Positions 37,721-48,360 of a stretch of 64,000 nt of DNA are shown in pieces; position 1 is the first letter of the stretch; every line of letters starts with the position of its first letter. Both the position numbers and the translations under genes were made by a program. The notes under the pieces were generated by a model. The model searched no databases. It worked only from the letters and a program-made list of their open reading frames with translations, and was not told where the DNA came from. This stretch comes from Pseudoalteromonas piscicida (GTDB lineage Bacteria; Pseudomonadota; Gammaproteobacteria; Enterobacterales; Alteromonadaceae), in assembly GCF_002744175.1 (NCBI RefSeq), contig NZ_NKHF01000072.1:1-64000 (forward strand). Reading direction: 5' to 3'.

Positions 37721-39442
37721 ATGAGCAATTCTGAAATCAAACCGAATAGTAAGCTCGATTCAAGCGCGAAGTTTTCTGATAACGAGCGTTTGAAGTCACA
37801 AAGTGCCCACTTACGTGGCTCTATTTCAACGGATCTGACCGATCAGTTAACAGGGGGTTTTACTGCTGATAACTTCCAGCTGATCCGTTTCCATGGTATG
37901 TATCAGCAGGATGACCGTGACATTCGTCCTGAGCGCACAAAGCAGCGTCTTGAGCCATTACATAATGTGATGCTTCGAGCACGGATGCCTGGCGGTATCA
38001 TCAAACCGCACCAATGGTTGGCGATTGATGAGTTTGCTGCGGATAAAACGATGTACGGTAGTATTCGTTTAACTACCCGCCAAACCTTCCAGTTTCACGG
38101 GGTATTAAAGCCTAATATTAAAGGGATGCATCAGTTATTGCACAGTGTGGGTATCGACTCTATTGCAACGGCGGGTGACGTTAACCGCAATGTACTGTGT
38201 ACAACTAATCCGGTTGAATCTGAATTACACCAAGAGGCTTATCAGTGGGCGGCTAAGATCTCGGAGCACCTGCTGCCAAAAACCAAAGCATATGCTGAGA
38301 TTTGGTTAAACGGTGAAAAAACAGAAACGACAGCTGAGCCTATCCTAGGTGATACCTACCTTCCGCGTAAGTTTAAAACGACGGTAACGATTCCACCTAA
38401 CAACGAAGTGGATGTTCACGCTAACGATCTGAACTTTGTTGCTATTGCGCAAGAAGGTAAGTTAGTTGGCTTTAACGTACTTGTAGGTGGTGGTCTTGCC
38501 ATGACTCATGGGGACGTTAACACTTACCCTCGTAAAGCCGATGATTTTGGTTTTATCCCGCTTGAACATACTTTAGCGGTAGCCGAGCACGTTGTATCGG
38601 TACAACGTGACTGGGGTAACCGGGTTAATCGCAAAAATGCGAAAACTAAGTACACCTTAGATACTTTTGGTACGGAAGCGTTTAAAGCCGAAGTTGAAAA
38701 GCGTGCAGGTATGCAGTTTGAGCCAACCCGTCCTTATGAATTTACTCACCGTGGCGATCGTTTTGGTTGGGTTGAGGGGATTGATGGTAAACATCATCTG
38801 ACGGTATTTATTCAAAATGGCCGTATTTTAGACTTCCCTGACAAGCCGTTGAAAACGGGTTGCCGTAAAATTGCAGAAATCCACAAAGGCGATTTCCGCA
38901 TGACGGCTAACCAAAATCTAATTATCGCAGGCGTTGCATTAGAAGATAAAGCGGAAATCGAAAAAATTGCTCGTGAACACGGTTTGATCGACGATGACCA
39001 TTCTGAGCAACGTAAGAACTCAATGGCTTGTGTATCACTACCAACTTGCCCATTAGCGATGGCGGAAGCTGAGCGCTATTTGCCGGACCTAGTGACTAAA
39101 GTGGAAGGCTTATTAGAAAAGCATGGTGTTGCAGACGAGAATATTATTCTCCGTGTTGTGGGTTGCCCGAATGGTTGTGGCCGCGCAATGCTAGCGGAAG
39201 TGGGTTTTGTTGGGAAAGGTCCTGGTAAGTACAACATGTATCTAGGTGGTAACCGTGAAGGCACTCGTATTCCAAAATTGTATTTGGAAAATGTAGCTGA
39301 AGATGTCTTCCTTCCAGCCCTAGATGAACTAATTGGTCAATGGGTGAGCGAACGTCAGGAAGACGAATGCTTTGGCGATTTTGTTATTCGTAAAGAAATA
39401 GTCGCTGAAGTGAAAGTCTCTAAAACCGATTTTTACGCTTGA
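37721..39442 (+). CDS. cysI: Sulfite reductase hemoprotein (beta) subunit
   Basis: The 573-residue enzyme reduces sulfite to sulfide using siroheme coupled to a [4Fe-4S] cluster. The four cluster cysteines are C437 and C443 (CVSLPTC) and C482 and C486 (GCPNGC), spaced exactly as in the E. coli protein. Two ferredoxin-like repeats with [12 protein letters not shown] and [12 protein letters not shown] are intact. The length matches. It follows cysJ by 44 bases. Confidence 0.97.
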   Translation: MSNSEIKPNSKLDSSAKFSDNERLKSQSAHLRGSISTDLTDQLTGGFTADNFQLIRFHGMYQQDDRDIRPERTKQRLEPLHNVMLRARMPGGIIKPHQWLAIDEFAADKTMYGSIRLTTRQTFQFHGVLKPNIKGMHQLLHSVGIDSIATAGDVNRNVLCTTNPVESELHQEAYQWAAKISEHLLPKTKAYAEIWLNGEKTETTAEPILGDTYLPRKFKTTVTIPPNNEVDVHANDLNFVAIAQEGKLVGFNVLVGGGLAMTHGDVNTYPRKADDFGFIPLEHTLAVAEHVVSVQRDWGNRVNRKNAKTKYTLDTFGTEAFKAEVEKRAGMQFEPTRPYEFTHRGDRFGWVEGIDGKHHLTVFIQNGRILDFPDKPLKTGCRKIAEIHKGDFRMTANQNLIIAGVALEDKAEIEKIAREHGLIDDDHSEQRKNSMACVSLPTCPLAMAEAERYLPDLVTKVEGLLEKHGVADENIILRVVGCPNGCGRAMLAEVGFVGKGPGKYNMYLGGNREGTRIPKLYLENVAEDVFLPALDELIGQWVSERQEDECFGDFVIRKEIVAEVKVSKTDFYA

Positions 39443-39450
39443 TTTAAATA

Positions 39451-39469
39451 GGGCAGCTTTGCGCTGCCC
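39451..39469 (+). other. Hairpin between cysI and cysH
   Basis: GGGCAGC at 39451-39457 pairs perfectly with GCTGCCC at 39463-39469. It fills the short cysI-cysH gap and ends six bases before the first possible cysH start. No T run follows. It may lower cysH expression or protect the cysJI mRNA; this is inference. Confidence 0.4.
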
Positions 39470-39483
39470 AGTGGATGAGAAAA

Positions 39484-40224
39484 ATGAGTGATTTTAAGCA
39501 AATATTGACTTTGGACAGTGCTACACAGCAAATGCTACTGGCTGACGCTAATGCCTTGTTGACTGATAAAACGGCTGAACAAAGAGTAGCTTGGGCACTT
39601 GAGCATTTACCTGAGACGCACTTTTTATCGTCGAGTTTCGGTATCCAAGCGGCGGTCATGTTACACCTGTTGACGCAACAACGGCCTGATATCCCCGTGG
39701 TACTTACCGACACAGGTTATCTATTTCCTGAAACATACCAGTTTATTGAAGAGCTATCGGCACGCCTGTCGCTTAATCTAAAAGTATACCGTGCTAAGCA
39801 GAGTCCAGCGTGGCAAGAAGCAGTGCATGGTAAGCTATGGGAGCAGGGCGAAGCTGGTATCAAGAAGTACAATACGCTGAATAAAGTTGAGCCGATGAGT
39901 CAGGCATTACAGGACTTAAATGCTGGTACTTGGTTTAGTGGCCTGCGTCGTCAACAGTCTTCAACGCGTGCCGATAAACCCATTGTTGAGTTAAGTCGTG
40001 GTACGGTAAAATTCTACCCAATTATCGATTGGCATAACCGTGATGTGTATCAGTATTTGACCAAGTTTGACCTGCCTTATCACCCGCTGTGGGAGCAAGG
40101 TTACGTCTCTATGGGAGATGTACATACTACGCGTAAATTAGAACCAGGCATGACGGAAGAAGAAACGCGGTTCTTTGGTCTTAATCGGGAGTGTGGCCTT
40201 CATATAGATGGGGATGGCATCTAG
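39484..40224 (+). CDS. cysH: PAPS (3'-phosphoadenylylsulfate) reductase
   Basis: The ATG at 39484 gives 246 residues; an in-frame ATG nine bases upstream is also possible. The enzyme reduces PAPS to sulfite with thioredoxin. [15 protein letters not shown] is the nucleotide-binding loop, and the catalytic cysteine is in [10 protein letters not shown] at the C terminus. There are no extra CC motifs of the iron-sulfur APS reductase type, so PAPS is the substrate. This fits the presence of cysC in the second cluster. Confidence 0.95.
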   Translation: MSDFKQILTLDSATQQMLLADANALLTDKTAEQRVAWALEHLPETHFLSSSFGIQAAVMLHLLTQQRPDIPVVLTDTGYLFPETYQFIEELSARLSLNLKVYRAKQSPAWQEAVHGKLWEQGEAGIKKYNTLNKVEPMSQALQDLNAGTWFSGLRRQQSSTRADKPIVELSRGTVKFYPIIDWHNRDVYQYLTKFDLPYHPLWEQGYVSMGDVHTTRKLEPGMTEEETRFFGLNRECGLHIDGDGI

Positions 40225-40335
40225 CACCTCAATATGCATGAATAATGTTGAGTATGGCCTCATTTTTTTGACTTGGAAATTCGCTGTGATCGGTCATACT
40301 TAGTCTATTATTTATTCAAAGTCTAGGAGGTGGCT

Positions 40336-41079
40336 TTGATCTACTTCCCCAAGACTATCGGTGCGATTGCGTTTTATTTGTTATCGCACTATGCGCAAGC
40401 TGCAAATGCTTCCCTTGATGGCAAGTTTATTAACTTTGCAGTGCAGTATTACCCGCCATTCACCATCGAGCATGCATCAGATCAAGGGGTGATCATTGAT
40501 GTGTTCAACCACTTTGCAAGTCAGTATAACTACCAACCAAACTACCTAATTTATCCCGAAAAGCGCTCATCTGTTGCAATCGAAAAAGGCAATGTGGATG
40601 TGCGTATGGAGTCGGAAAAGTGGTATCGTGGCACGATGCAAATGTGCTGGAGCGACCCAATTTACATCATCGAAGATGTGGTTGTTACGCATAGACAAGC
40701 CGAAGAATTTGATGTGGCAGACGTAAAAGCCCATTTATTTTTGGGTCGCTTTGGATACACCTACCCGCAGCTAGAGTCTTATTTTGAAAGTGATACATTG
40801 CAACGTAAGGACTATTACTCCGAAAGCGATATTTTGTCTGTCTTGGCTGGGGGAAGTCATAAATCGATAGCGTTTTCTATCATCGGCAAGCCCACCTTGC
40901 GCTGGTATCAGCTTAAACATCCTAAGTTAAAAGGTCTGATCACGATCCGTGGAGTCTCGGACGTGCTCCATTGCAATTACAGTTTGGCCAAACGCAACGG
41001 GCAAAGCAGTTGTGCGATGACTTTAACCGCTTTTTTATCGACTTTAAAAAAACGGAAAAATTTAATCAAATACTGCTAA
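40336..41079 (+). CDS. Periplasmic solute-binding protein (SBP_bac_3-like)
   Basis: A perfect AGGAGG at 40325-40330 points to the TTG at 40336 as the start; a GTG at 40330 overlaps the AGGAGG. The 247-residue precursor has a signal peptide ending near AQA. The rest fits the amino-acid-binding family (FAVQYYPPFTIEHASDQGVIIDVFNHFA). No transporter genes are adjacent. It may be a sensory or orphan binding protein of the type common in marine gammaproteobacteria. The ligand is unknown. Confidence 0.7.
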   Translation: MIYFPKTIGAIAFYLLSHYAQAANASLDGKFINFAVQYYPPFTIEHASDQGVIIDVFNHFASQYNYQPNYLIYPEKRSSVAIEKGNVDVRMESEKWYRGTMQMCWSDPIYIIEDVVVTHRQAEEFDVADVKAHLFLGRFGYTYPQLESYFESDTLQRKDYYSESDILSVLAGGSHKSIAFSIIGKPTLRWYQLKHPKLKGLITIRGVSDVLHCNYSLAKRNGQSSCAMTLTAFLSTLKKRKNLIKYC

Positions 41080-41112
41080 AGTATGGACTCTAAGGAAAGT
41101 GAGGAGGTGAGA

Positions 41113-41643
41113 ATGAAAGCAGCAAGTTATTTGATGATTATGATTATGTTGGTGGCCGTGGCGTGTTTATTTGTATTGAAGCGACCAGACGGAAAACCTT
41201 GGCTGAGTACTGATGCAATCACCGAGTCGGTTGAGCAGAGCACCGCCAAGCTTAAACAACACAGTACCAATGCCTTTGAGCAAGTTAAATCACACACTCA
41301 GCAGCTGGTCACCAACGAAGGGCAAGAGGTCAAAGAAAGCGTGAAAGTGTATCGTTGGCAAGATGAGAACGGGCAATGGCATTATTCTGACAAGCCAAAC
41401 CCAGCTGGTCATTCTCAAGCATATCAAATTGATGAGGACAAGATCACTGTGGTGGCTGCCGAAGATACGAGCATTCTAACGCGTAAGTCGTCACAAGAAC
41501 CAAGTAAAACCACTTCTACGGCATTGCCAACAGCGTTAAACCCTGCGGCGGTGAAGCAAGTAATGGATGACGCAAAAAATGTACAAAAACTGATGGACGA
41601 AAGAGCCAAGAAGATTGACGAGGCGTTGAAGGAAAACCATTGA
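41113..41643 (+). CDS. Membrane-anchored protein with DUF4124 domain
   Basis: The ATG behind GAGGAGGTGA gives 176 residues. An N-terminal membrane helix (about 3-22) is followed by a helical spacer and then a DUF4124 segment, VYRWQDENGQWHYSDKP (about 84-100). A low-complexity threonine and alanine stretch and a C-terminal helix follow. DUF4124 is a short beta motif found in envelope proteins of unknown function. The gene lies 33 bases after the binding-protein gene and may be cotranscribed. Confidence 0.75.
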   Translation: MKAASYLMIMIMLVAVACLFVLKRPDGKPWLSTDAITESVEQSTAKLKQHSTNAFEQVKSHTQQLVTNEGQEVKESVKVYRWQDENGQWHYSDKPNPAGHSQAYQIDEDKITVVAAEDTSILTRKSSQEPSKTTSTALPTALNPAAVKQVMDDAKNVQKLMDERAKKIDEALKENH

Positions 41644-41648
41644 GCAGG

Positions 41649-42737
41649 CTATAAGCGCTGCTCAACATATTCTGCAATTGCAAGGCAGGCGGTCAGTCCT
41701 GGAGATTCAATTCCCATCAAATTGACAAAGTTCGCAATACCATGCGTGGCCTCAAACTCAATAACAAAGTCACTTTGTTGATGGCGGTCTAGCTTCGGTC
41801 TGATCCCTGTGTAGTCTGGTGTCAGTCGGTTTGGGTCAAGACCCGGCCAGTATTGTTTTATTGCTCTCACAAATTGTGCCTTTTGTGCGTCATCAAAACG
41901 ATAATCTATGTTGTTAACATACTCAGTATCGGGGCCAAATTTTACTTGCCCCGCTAAATCTAACGTAGCATGTATCCCTAAACCGTGAGTATTTGGAATT
42001 GGATAAACAAGGTGAGCGAATGGATGCTTACCTTGATAGCGATAATAGCGACCACGACAGTAATACGCCTTTGCTTGCGTCTTACTGCTGCCCGTTATCT
42101 TCGCCATCACATCCGGTGCTGTTAGTCCTGCACAGTTAATCAGCTGCTCACAGCTGAGCGTATAGTGCTCATTGTTGCAGTGCATTGTTACGGTAAAGCC
42201 TACAGCGGTTTGCTGTGATTGGATAAACTCTGTTTGGGTTGCAACAATCCCCCCGTTGGCTTCAATTTCTGCAACTAAAGACAGCATCAGCTGGTGGCTG
42301 TCCAGAATACCTGTTGAAGGAGAAAAGAGTGCGCTGTGGACAGTTAAATCGCTGAGGTGTTGGTTAATGGTGTGAGTAGAAGCAAAATCAACATCAGTGA
42401 CAGAGTTGTTGTGCGCTGCTTGTTTGATACGTGCGAGTTGCTGCGCCTCTTCTGCATTTGTGGCGACGATAAATTTACCGAGCTGCTGACATGGAATATT
42501 AAGTCGCTGGCAACGGTCGTAGAGGAGTACCTTACCGTTAATACACAAGCGCTGCTTAAGGCTGTCTTTAGGGTAATAAATCCCAGCATGGATCACTTCA
42601 CTATTACGGCTACTGGTATGTTCGCCAAAGTGAGTTTCTTTGTCGATCACAATAACGCTACGACTGTGGCTAAGTCTGGCTGCAATTGCAAGGCCTACAA
42701 CGCCTGCACCGATAATAAGCGTGTCGATTTTATCCAC
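41649..42737 (-). CDS. FAD-dependent oxidoreductase, L-2-hydroxyglutarate dehydrogenase-like
   Basis: The 362-residue DAO-family protein starts with an FAD motif, IIGAGVVGLAIAARL. It has TSSRNSEVIHAGIYYPKDSLKQRLC, very close to the LhgO/L2HGDH signature, and a C-terminal GIESPGLTACLAIAEYV. I infer oxidation of L-2-hydroxyglutarate or a similar hydroxy acid, with electrons going to the quinone pool. It is convergent with the DUF4124 gene, with five bases between stops. Confidence 0.8.
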   Translation of the reverse strand: MDKIDTLIIGAGVVGLAIAARLSHSRSVIVIDKETHFGEHTSSRNSEVIHAGIYYPKDSLKQRLCINGKVLLYDRCQRLNIPCQQLGKFIVATNAEEAQQLARIKQAAHNNSVTDVDFASTHTINQHLSDLTVHSALFSPSTGILDSHQLMLSLVAEIEANGGIVATQTEFIQSQQTAVGFTVTMHCNNEHYTLSCEQLINCAGLTAPDVMAKITGSSKTQAKAYYCRGRYYRYQGKHPFAHLVYPIPNTHGLGIHATLDLAGQVKFGPDTEYVNNIDYRFDDAQKAQFVRAIKQYWPGLDPNRLTPDYTGIRPKLDRHQQSDFVIEFEATHGIANFVNLMGIESPGLTACLAIAEYVEQRL

Positions 42738-42805
42738 TGATTCACACCAATATAAATATAGTCACTTTGGGTGCTGTAAATATACCCTAAGATCAAATAA
42801 GTGCG

Positions 42806-43027
42806 TTAATCTTTGTGTTCACGACGCATCAGTAAAATGGTGAGATAGATTTTAGTGGGTAAGGAACAAATTAGCCCGATAGCAATGCAGCTTGCACCGA
42901 GCACAAACCCTTTTGGTCCAAGCTCATTGAGCCACTCAGTCGTCAATATGGTGTGGCCTGTAAAAATCAAAACCAGCCCTATCACTATGAGCACGTGCAA
43001 TGGCCAAAGTTTTTGAGTTGACATCAT
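42806..43027 (-). CDS. Small two-helix membrane protein
   Basis: The start is the first of two adjacent ATGs, behind GAGGT, giving 73 residues; an ATG further upstream would add a hydrophilic stretch without a ribosome-binding site. Two membrane helices are at about 8-28 and 37-58, with a charged C terminus (RREHKD). The function is unknown. It lies three bases after the stop of no other gene, 75 bases before a thioesterase gene on the same strand. Confidence 0.6.
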   Translation of the reverse strand: MMSTQKLWPLHVLIVIGLVLIFTGHTILTTEWLNELGPKGFVLGASCIAIGLICSLPTKIYLTILLMRREHKD

Positions 43028-43102
43028 AGCTACCTCACTATTTTGTATGGTGCAATAATAATGAGGCGGATTTGATTTTATGAAATTGTGATAGATCAAC
43101 TT

Positions 43103-43540
43103 TTAACGCGATATCACCGCAGCGGTCATTCTAGCAATACAGCACAGTTCATTTTTACTATTGTTAATGCGGATCTCCCATACTGACGAGCGCTTTCCTA
43201 GATGTACAGGGCGAGTAGTGGCGGTCAACGTACCTGTTCGAGAAGCTTTCAGGTGGTTGGCATTTATTTCTTGTCCAACACAATAAAACCGTTCGGTATC
43301 GACAACAAAGTTTGCTGCATAGCTCGCAACGGTTTCAGCCAGTGCTACATTGGCACCACCGTGTATCATTCCCATGGGGTTATGGTGTTGTGGGATTGCG
43401 GGCATAGTAGCAACCAAATAATCATCGCCTACCTCACTGATTTCTATACCTAAGGTCTTCATGAGTGTCCCTTTACCAGAAATGCCTTCTTCCAACGATT
43501 TACATAAAGCTAAGTCTACGGGTTTAAACCAAATTGACAT
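43103..43540 (-). CDS. Hotdog-fold acyl-CoA thioesterase, YdiI/MenI-like
   Basis: The 145-residue protein matches YdiI: MPAIPQHHNPMGMIHGGANVALAETVASYAA with the catalytic glutamate, then GQEINANHLKASRTG and HLGKRSSVWEIRI. In E. coli the homologue hydrolyses 1,4-dihydroxy-2-naphthoyl-CoA in menaquinone synthesis but is broad. No other men genes are here, so I name only the family. Confidence 0.87.
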   Translation of the reverse strand: MSIWFKPVDLALCKSLEEGISGKGTLMKTLGIEISEVGDDYLVATMPAIPQHHNPMGMIHGGANVALAETVASYAANFVVDTERFYCVGQEINANHLKASRTGTLTATTRPVHLGKRSSVWEIRINNSKNELCCIARMTAAVISR

Positions 43541-43635
43541 AAACGTCTCTCTTTTAGATACATATGCTTACACTTTTTTACTATGGCGATTTTTTCTCAT
43601 CGTTACAATCTTTGCATTAACGTAAAGGGGAAAAT

Positions 43636-44397
43636 ATGAAAGCATTATCGCTGGTAGGGCTATTACTTTATTCAAGTTTCAGCTTAGCCAATTCACATGA
43701 AGTGAGCGTTGGATTTGGTGAATTTTTAGAAATAGAAGATGGATTTTTAGGCGTTCAATATAAACATTATCTACAAGCACTAGAGGATACCGACACGCCT
43801 TATCGTTTACAGGGATATGTGCAAAAAAGTAATAATTTTTCAGCAGGTGGATTTCAAAATGATGATTGGCAGCTATATCAAGCAGATGCAGAGTTTTTCA
43901 TTAAACGACATTGGCGAGTGGCGTTCGATGTTACTCAGTTTCGAGATGATTCAGCTGACTCTACTGCAACGCGAGACACAATAGCTATAGCGCAAGTGGG
44001 GCGTTTTGTAAGTGATACGATGCAATTAGGACTCACACTTATTAGCCAGCGTTCCGAATTTCGTCACTTTGCTATGGACGAAGACAGTACTGAAACTGTC
44101 TTTGCGCCGTTTTTCCGCTATACCGAAGTCAGTAATGGTGTTGGCTGGGATGTGAAAATGCAAAAAGTTGCGGCAGAGTCTGATTTCTGGCAAGTCAATG
44201 CTGGCTATTATTTTGCAAAGAATTGGCAGGTTGCTGTGTCTGCACGATTAAGAGAGGATGAGTTCGATAAGTCTATTGTGGAGCTACAAAGCGAATATTG
44301 GCTAAACGCACATTCTGCACTGCGATTTGGCTTAGGTACTGATCTTGACGACGGTGGAATAAACACCATTACGTTTATTTATACCGGTCGATTTTAA
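43636..44397 (+). CDS. Putative outer-membrane beta-barrel protein
   Basis: The 253-residue precursor has a signal peptide ending near SLAN. The rest is alternating amphipathic strands with aromatic girdles (YRLQGYVQKSN, WQVNAGYYFAKNWQVAVSARL, ALRFGLGTDL). It ends in a C-terminal phenylalanine (FIYTGRF), the signal recognised by the BAM complex. The size suggests about ten strands. I do not recognise the subfamily; the gene is monocistronic. Confidence 0.65.
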   Translation: MKALSLVGLLLYSSFSLANSHEVSVGFGEFLEIEDGFLGVQYKHYLQALEDTDTPYRLQGYVQKSNNFSAGGFQNDDWQLYQADAEFFIKRHWRVAFDVTQFRDDSADSTATRDTIAIAQVGRFVSDTMQLGLTLISQRSEFRHFAMDEDSTETVFAPFFRYTEVSNGVGWDVKMQKVAAESDFWQVNAGYYFAKNWQVAVSARLREDEFDKSIVELQSEYWLNAHSALRFGLGTDLDDGGINTITFIYTGRF

Positions 44398-44455
44398 TCT
44401 AATGCGATTGGTATAACATGCTCAGTAAGCCACAGTAGCAAGATAAGATAAAAAT

Positions 44456-44480
44456 AACGCCAGCTGAGTGTGCTGGCGTT
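44456..44480 (-). terminator. Terminator of acnA
   Basis: AACGCCAGC at 44456-44464 pairs perfectly with GCTGGCGTT at 44472-44480. On the minus strand T-rich sequence follows. It may also stop transcripts from the convergent outer-membrane protein gene. Confidence 0.75.
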
Positions 44481-44502
44481 AATATAGTTCGTTAAGCTTG
44501 GG

Positions 44503-47241
44503 TTAGTTGAGCATTTGTCTCAACACATACTGCAATATACCGCCATGTTTATAGTATTCCCACTCTTTTGGCGTATCTATGCGAATGTCTGCTGAAAACT
44601 GCGTTTCTTTACCGTCGGCATTTTTAGCGGTAACCACAACTTCAGTTGCCGTGTCGTAGATCCCTTCGATTTCAAATTCCTCTTCGCCGCTTAAACCAAG
44701 CTCTTCGTGACCTTCACCTGACTTGAACTGCAAAGGTAGCACACCCATACCGATAAGATTTGAGCGATGAATACGCTCATAACTCTTGGCGAGCACGGTT
44801 TTTATACCAAGCAGTAATGAGCCTTTGGCAGCCCAGTCTCTTGATGAACCTGTACCATATTCACTTCCAGCTAATACCACCAAGGGAGTATTGCGCTGTT
44901 GATACTGCTCTGCAGCATCAAATATACTCATTAACTCGCCATCAGGTAATAATCGGGTGATCCCACCTTCTGTACCTGGTGCTAACTGGTTGCGTAAACG
45001 GACATTCGCAAAGGTGCCACGCATCATCACTTCATGGTTACCACGACGCGACCCATAAGAGTTAAAGTCAGACTGTTTCACACCTTGCGCTTGCAAGTAT
45101 TCACCTGCTGGGGCTGAAGCTTTGATATTACCAGCTGGAGAGATATGGTCGGTGGTGACCGAGTCTCCGAGTTTGGCCAGACATCGCGCACCTTTAATGC
45201 TTGGGATCCCAGGTGGCGCTTTTGTCATATCGTCAAAGAACGGTGCTTTGCGAATGTAGGTAGAGTCATCCTGCCAGTTATAGCGTTCGCTTTGGTTAAC
45301 GGCGATCTCTTGCCAGTGTTTATCCCCTTGGTAAACATCAGCATAGTTTTTGGCAAACATTGCTTGAGTCACTGTTTGAGAGACCAATTCGCTGACTTCT
45401 GAAACCGATGGCCAAATATCTTTTAAGAAAACATCTTTGCCCTCTTTTGTTTGGCACAATGGCTCATTGTACACATCAATGTCTGTGCGACCTGCTAGTG
45501 CATAAGCCACAACCAAAGGCGGTGAAGCAAGAAAGTTCATTTTCACATCTTGGTGGATCCGTCCCTCAAAATTGCGGTTACCGGATAGAATAGAGCTGAC
45601 AACCAACTGATGCTTTACAATGGCTTCGTTTATCTCTGTCGGTAATGGACCTGAGTTACCGATACAAGTTGTACAGCCGTAACCAACTAAATCAAAGCCC
45701 AGATCTGCAAGTGGTTCAAGCAGCTCAGCTTGTTTAAGGTAATCAGTCACCACTTTAGAGCCAGGTGCGAGTGAGGTTTTAACCCAAGGCTTAGGTGTTA
45801 ACCCGAGTGCTTTGGCTTTTTGCGCAACTAAGCCTGCTGCGAGAATCACACTGGGGTTCGAGGTATTGGTACAGCTAGTGATAGCTGCAATGACACAGGC
45901 ACCATCGACTAATTCAAACGTTTCTCCTTTGTAAGTAACCTTACCGGCTCCTAAGGTTGCAGGCTCGTCTTGAGCGACACGCGAGGCGCCACCTTCACCA
46001 ACAGTTCGCGCTTCATCTTGGTTGGAATCTGCATTTTTTTCGCTACGTTCATGCTGAAACTCACCTAAATGTGCTTGGATAGTCTTACCTGCATCATTCA
46101 GTGGGATCCTATCTTGGGGTCTTTTTGGTCCTGCAAGGCTCGGCACAACTGTAGCTAAATCGAGTGTTAATACATCGGTATAAAGTGGCTCATCACCAGG
46201 CTCTCGCCACATACCTTGATGTTTGGCATAGCCTTCAATAAGCGCAATCTTTTCTTCATCACGGTTGGTCAAACGCAGATATTCGAGGGTTTCGTTATCA
46301 ATAGGGAAGATCCCACAGGTTGCACCATACTCAGGTGCCATATTGGCAATTGTGGCTCTGTCAGCCAAGGGTAGCTCAGCAAGTCCATCGCCAAAGAACT
46401 CAACAAATTTACCTACTACTCCGTGCTCACGTAGCATTTGCGTAACGGTGAGAACTAAATCGGTTGCTGTGGTCCCTTCAGGTAGTTGACCTTCTAGTTT
46501 AAAGCCAACAACTTGTGGAATGAGTAAGGAGATGGGCTGGCCCAGCATCGCAGCTTCGGCTTCAATGCCGCCAACACCCCAACCTAAGATCCCCAGTCCA
46601 TTGATCATGGTGGTATGTGAGTCTGTACCGACAAGGGTATCCGGGTACGCGAAGGGCATACCATCAATTTCTTTTTCAAATACGACTCTAGCCAAATACT
46701 CTAGGTTGACCTGATGCACGATACCGGTTGCTGGTGGCACCACTTTGAGATTATCAAATGCGCCTTGCCCCCAGCGCAAAAACTCATACCTTTCTTTATT
46801 GCGCTGGTATTCGAGTTTTGCATTGAGATCAAATGCGCCATCATGACCGTATTCATCGACTTGCACTGAGTGGTCTATTACCATTTCTGCAGGGGAGAGT
46901 GGATTGATTTTATTTGGATCCCCGCCAAGCTTTGCCATTGCGTCACGCATGGCTGCAAGGTCAACGATAGCAGGCACTCCCGTAAAGTCTTGCATCACGA
47001 CGCGGGCCGGAGTAAATGCCACTTCTTTACTGGGCTTTTCCTCAGGCTTCCAATTCAGTAGGGCATCAATGTCTTGTGCCGTGACGTTTTTGCCATCTTC
47101 ATGACGAAGTAGGTTTTCTAGTAAGATTTTCAGAGAAAATGGCAGTCTTTTCGTTCTGTCGCTCAATGCTGGAAGTGAGTGAATATGGACCTGACGCTCG
47201 CCGACGGTAAGCTGAGTCAGGGTGTTATATGAATTATTCAT
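44503..47241 (-). CDS. acnA: Aconitate hydratase A
   Basis: The 912-residue iron-sulfur enzyme isomerises citrate to isocitrate in the TCA cycle. It is of the AcnA/IRP1 type: [24 protein letters not shown], cluster cysteines C457 ([10 protein letters not shown]), C523 and C526 ([12 protein letters not shown]), and [19 protein letters not shown]. It is about 20 residues longer than E. coli AcnA, mainly through a polar insertion near residues 398-425 ([19 protein letters not shown]). It stands alone. Confidence 0.96.
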   Translation of the reverse strand: MNNSYNTLTQLTVGERQVHIHSLPALSDRTKRLPFSLKILLENLLRHEDGKNVTAQDIDALLNWKPEEKPSKEVAFTPARVVMQDFTGVPAIVDLAAMRDAMAKLGGDPNKINPLSPAEMVIDHSVQVDEYGHDGAFDLNAKLEYQRNKERYEFLRWGQGAFDNLKVVPPATGIVHQVNLEYLARVVFEKEIDGMPFAYPDTLVGTDSHTTMINGLGILGWGVGGIEAEAAMLGQPISLLIPQVVGFKLEGQLPEGTTATDLVLTVTQMLREHGVVGKFVEFFGDGLAELPLADRATIANMAPEYGATCGIFPIDNETLEYLRLTNRDEEKIALIEGYAKHQGMWREPGDEPLYTDVLTLDLATVVPSLAGPKRPQDRIPLNDAGKTIQAHLGEFQHERSEKNADSNQDEARTVGEGGASRVAQDEPATLGAGKVTYKGETFELVDGACVIAAITSCTNTSNPSVILAAGLVAQKAKALGLTPKPWVKTSLAPGSKVVTDYLKQAELLEPLADLGFDLVGYGCTTCIGNSGPLPTEINEAIVKHQLVVSSILSGNRNFEGRIHQDVKMNFLASPPLVVAYALAGRTDIDVYNEPLCQTKEGKDVFLKDIWPSVSEVSELVSQTVTQAMFAKNYADVYQGDKHWQEIAVNQSERYNWQDDSTYIRKAPFFDDMTKAPPGIPSIKGARCLAKLGDSVTTDHISPAGNIKASAPAGEYLQAQGVKQSDFNSYGSRRGNHEVMMRGTFANVRLRNQLAPGTEGGITRLLPDGELMSIFDAAEQYQQRNTPLVVLAGSEYGTGSSRDWAAKGSLLLGIKTVLAKSYERIHRSNLIGMGVLPLQFKSGEGHEELGLSGEEEFEIEGIYDTATEVVVTAKNADGKETQFSADIRIDTPKEWEYYKHGGILQYVLRQMLN

Positions 47242-47267
47242 GCTTGACCCTTTTCCTTATTCTAATC

Positions 47268-47285
47268 ATGCAAAGCAATTTGCAT
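47268..47285. promoter_or_regulatory. Palindrome upstream of acnA
   Basis: ATGCAAA at 47268-47274 and TTTGCAT at 47279-47285 are perfect inverted arms with a four-base spacer, 27 bases before the acnA start. This is a candidate operator in the leader or promoter. The factor is unknown. Confidence 0.4.
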
Positions 47286-47439
47286 AGAATGTACCAGTTG
47301 CAGGCTTGCTGCATTTTTGTACTTCTATAGTCCTAGTGTTGAAAAAGGGATTTTTCAAGAGGGAAGTGCACTTTAGCGGCGCATAGGTGCACTACATCGG
47401 TGAGAAAAAAGTCATGAACTGTTGTGAAATCGATACAAA

Positions 47440-47808
47440 TTAACCAAAAGAAATTGGTTTTCTGCCTGTATTTTTGTCCACTTGTGTGTAAGATTTTCCC
47501 GACTTTTGTCGTTTTTTCTTACCGGCTGAAGGCGTTGCCTTCGGTTTTGGGGTGGCAACTGCCCTTGGTTGAGGCGTTGCATCAGGCGCTAACGTTAAAT
47601 GAAACTCATCACCGTCAAAATGTAGCACATCACCAGAATAAATCTTTTTTCGCTTTTGTGTACATACTTCATCATTAAGCGCCACATACCCTTCAGTAAT
47701 CAATAACTTGGCATGTCCTCCTGTTTCTGCTAAATCAAGTACTTTCAACAGGTTGCATAACTCTATCGGTTCTTCTTCGAGTTCAATTTCAATAAACCCA
47801 TCTTGCAT
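47440..47808 (-). CDS. S4-domain RNA-binding protein, YbcJ-like
   Basis: The ATG at 47808 has GAGG eight bases upstream and gives 122 residues; ATGs at 47814 and 47841 are less well placed. An S4 domain covers about 10-70 (ELCNLLKVLDLAETGGHAKLLITEGYVALNDEV). A basic, proline-rich tail (PKPKATPSAGKKKRQKSGKSY) follows, which the E. coli protein lacks. It probably binds structured RNA. Confidence 0.8.
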   Translation of the reverse strand: MQDGFIEIELEEEPIELCNLLKVLDLAETGGHAKLLITEGYVALNDEVCTQKRKKIYSGDVLHFDGDEFHLTLAPDATPQPRAVATPKPKATPSAGKKKRQKSGKSYTQVDKNTGRKPISFG

Positions 47809-48007
47809 ATTCATTACCTCAATGTTCGCAGTGGATAACACATGGTCAGTGTCTTCATTGCCTTAATCGATAGTATATAAAATTACTGCGATGAATGACG
47901 AAACTTTTTCATTAAAACCTGAGTCTTTAACATTACTGAAGCATTTGGTGTGTATCTTGCACGCCGACCACGCGATTTGTTTTTATCAGTATTTTATGGA
48001 GGCAACG

Positions 48008-48277
48008 ATGGGGATTCGCACAGCATTAAGAAAAGAGCTTATGAATGTAGATAAGACAGATCTGATGACCGCGGATGATGTACGTCACTATTTGAATGAG
48101 TCTCTTCCACAAGCCAAGGACAAACTCTCAGTTATCTCTCGCTTTAATGAGCACCACAGTCAAGTTCAGGCTGGGTTACCGAGTCAAGAGCAACACTTAA
48201 GTTATCAACAACACCGGTTATTTAAAGATATTCTCTACCCTAAAAAGTCGGTAGAAAGTTGGTTATCAAGGTGTTAG
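48008..48277 (+). CDS. Small hypothetical protein
   Basis: A perfect GGAGG at 47998-48002 precedes the ATG at 48008, giving 89 residues; an in-frame ATG at 47891 lacks a ribosome-binding site. The product is hydrophilic and helical (GIRTALRKELMNVD, LPQAKDKLSVISRFNEHHSQ) with no recognised domain. The function is unknown. Confidence 0.55.
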   Translation: MGIRTALRKELMNVDKTDLMTADDVRHYLNESLPQAKDKLSVISRFNEHHSQVQAGLPSQEQHLSYQQHRLFKDILYPKKSVESWLSRC

Positions 48278-48360
48278 CCTAACACTTTGATAATGCTGAG
48301 GTGATCGGGCCTTCACCCTAAGAAGGCTGAGTGAATCAAAGCGTAACACCAAGGAAGACA

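Noticed and set aside
47824..47832. A DnaA box near the S4-domain gene
   Set aside because: On the minus strand it reads TTATCCACT, one mismatch from consensus, alone and inside the upstream part of a gene.
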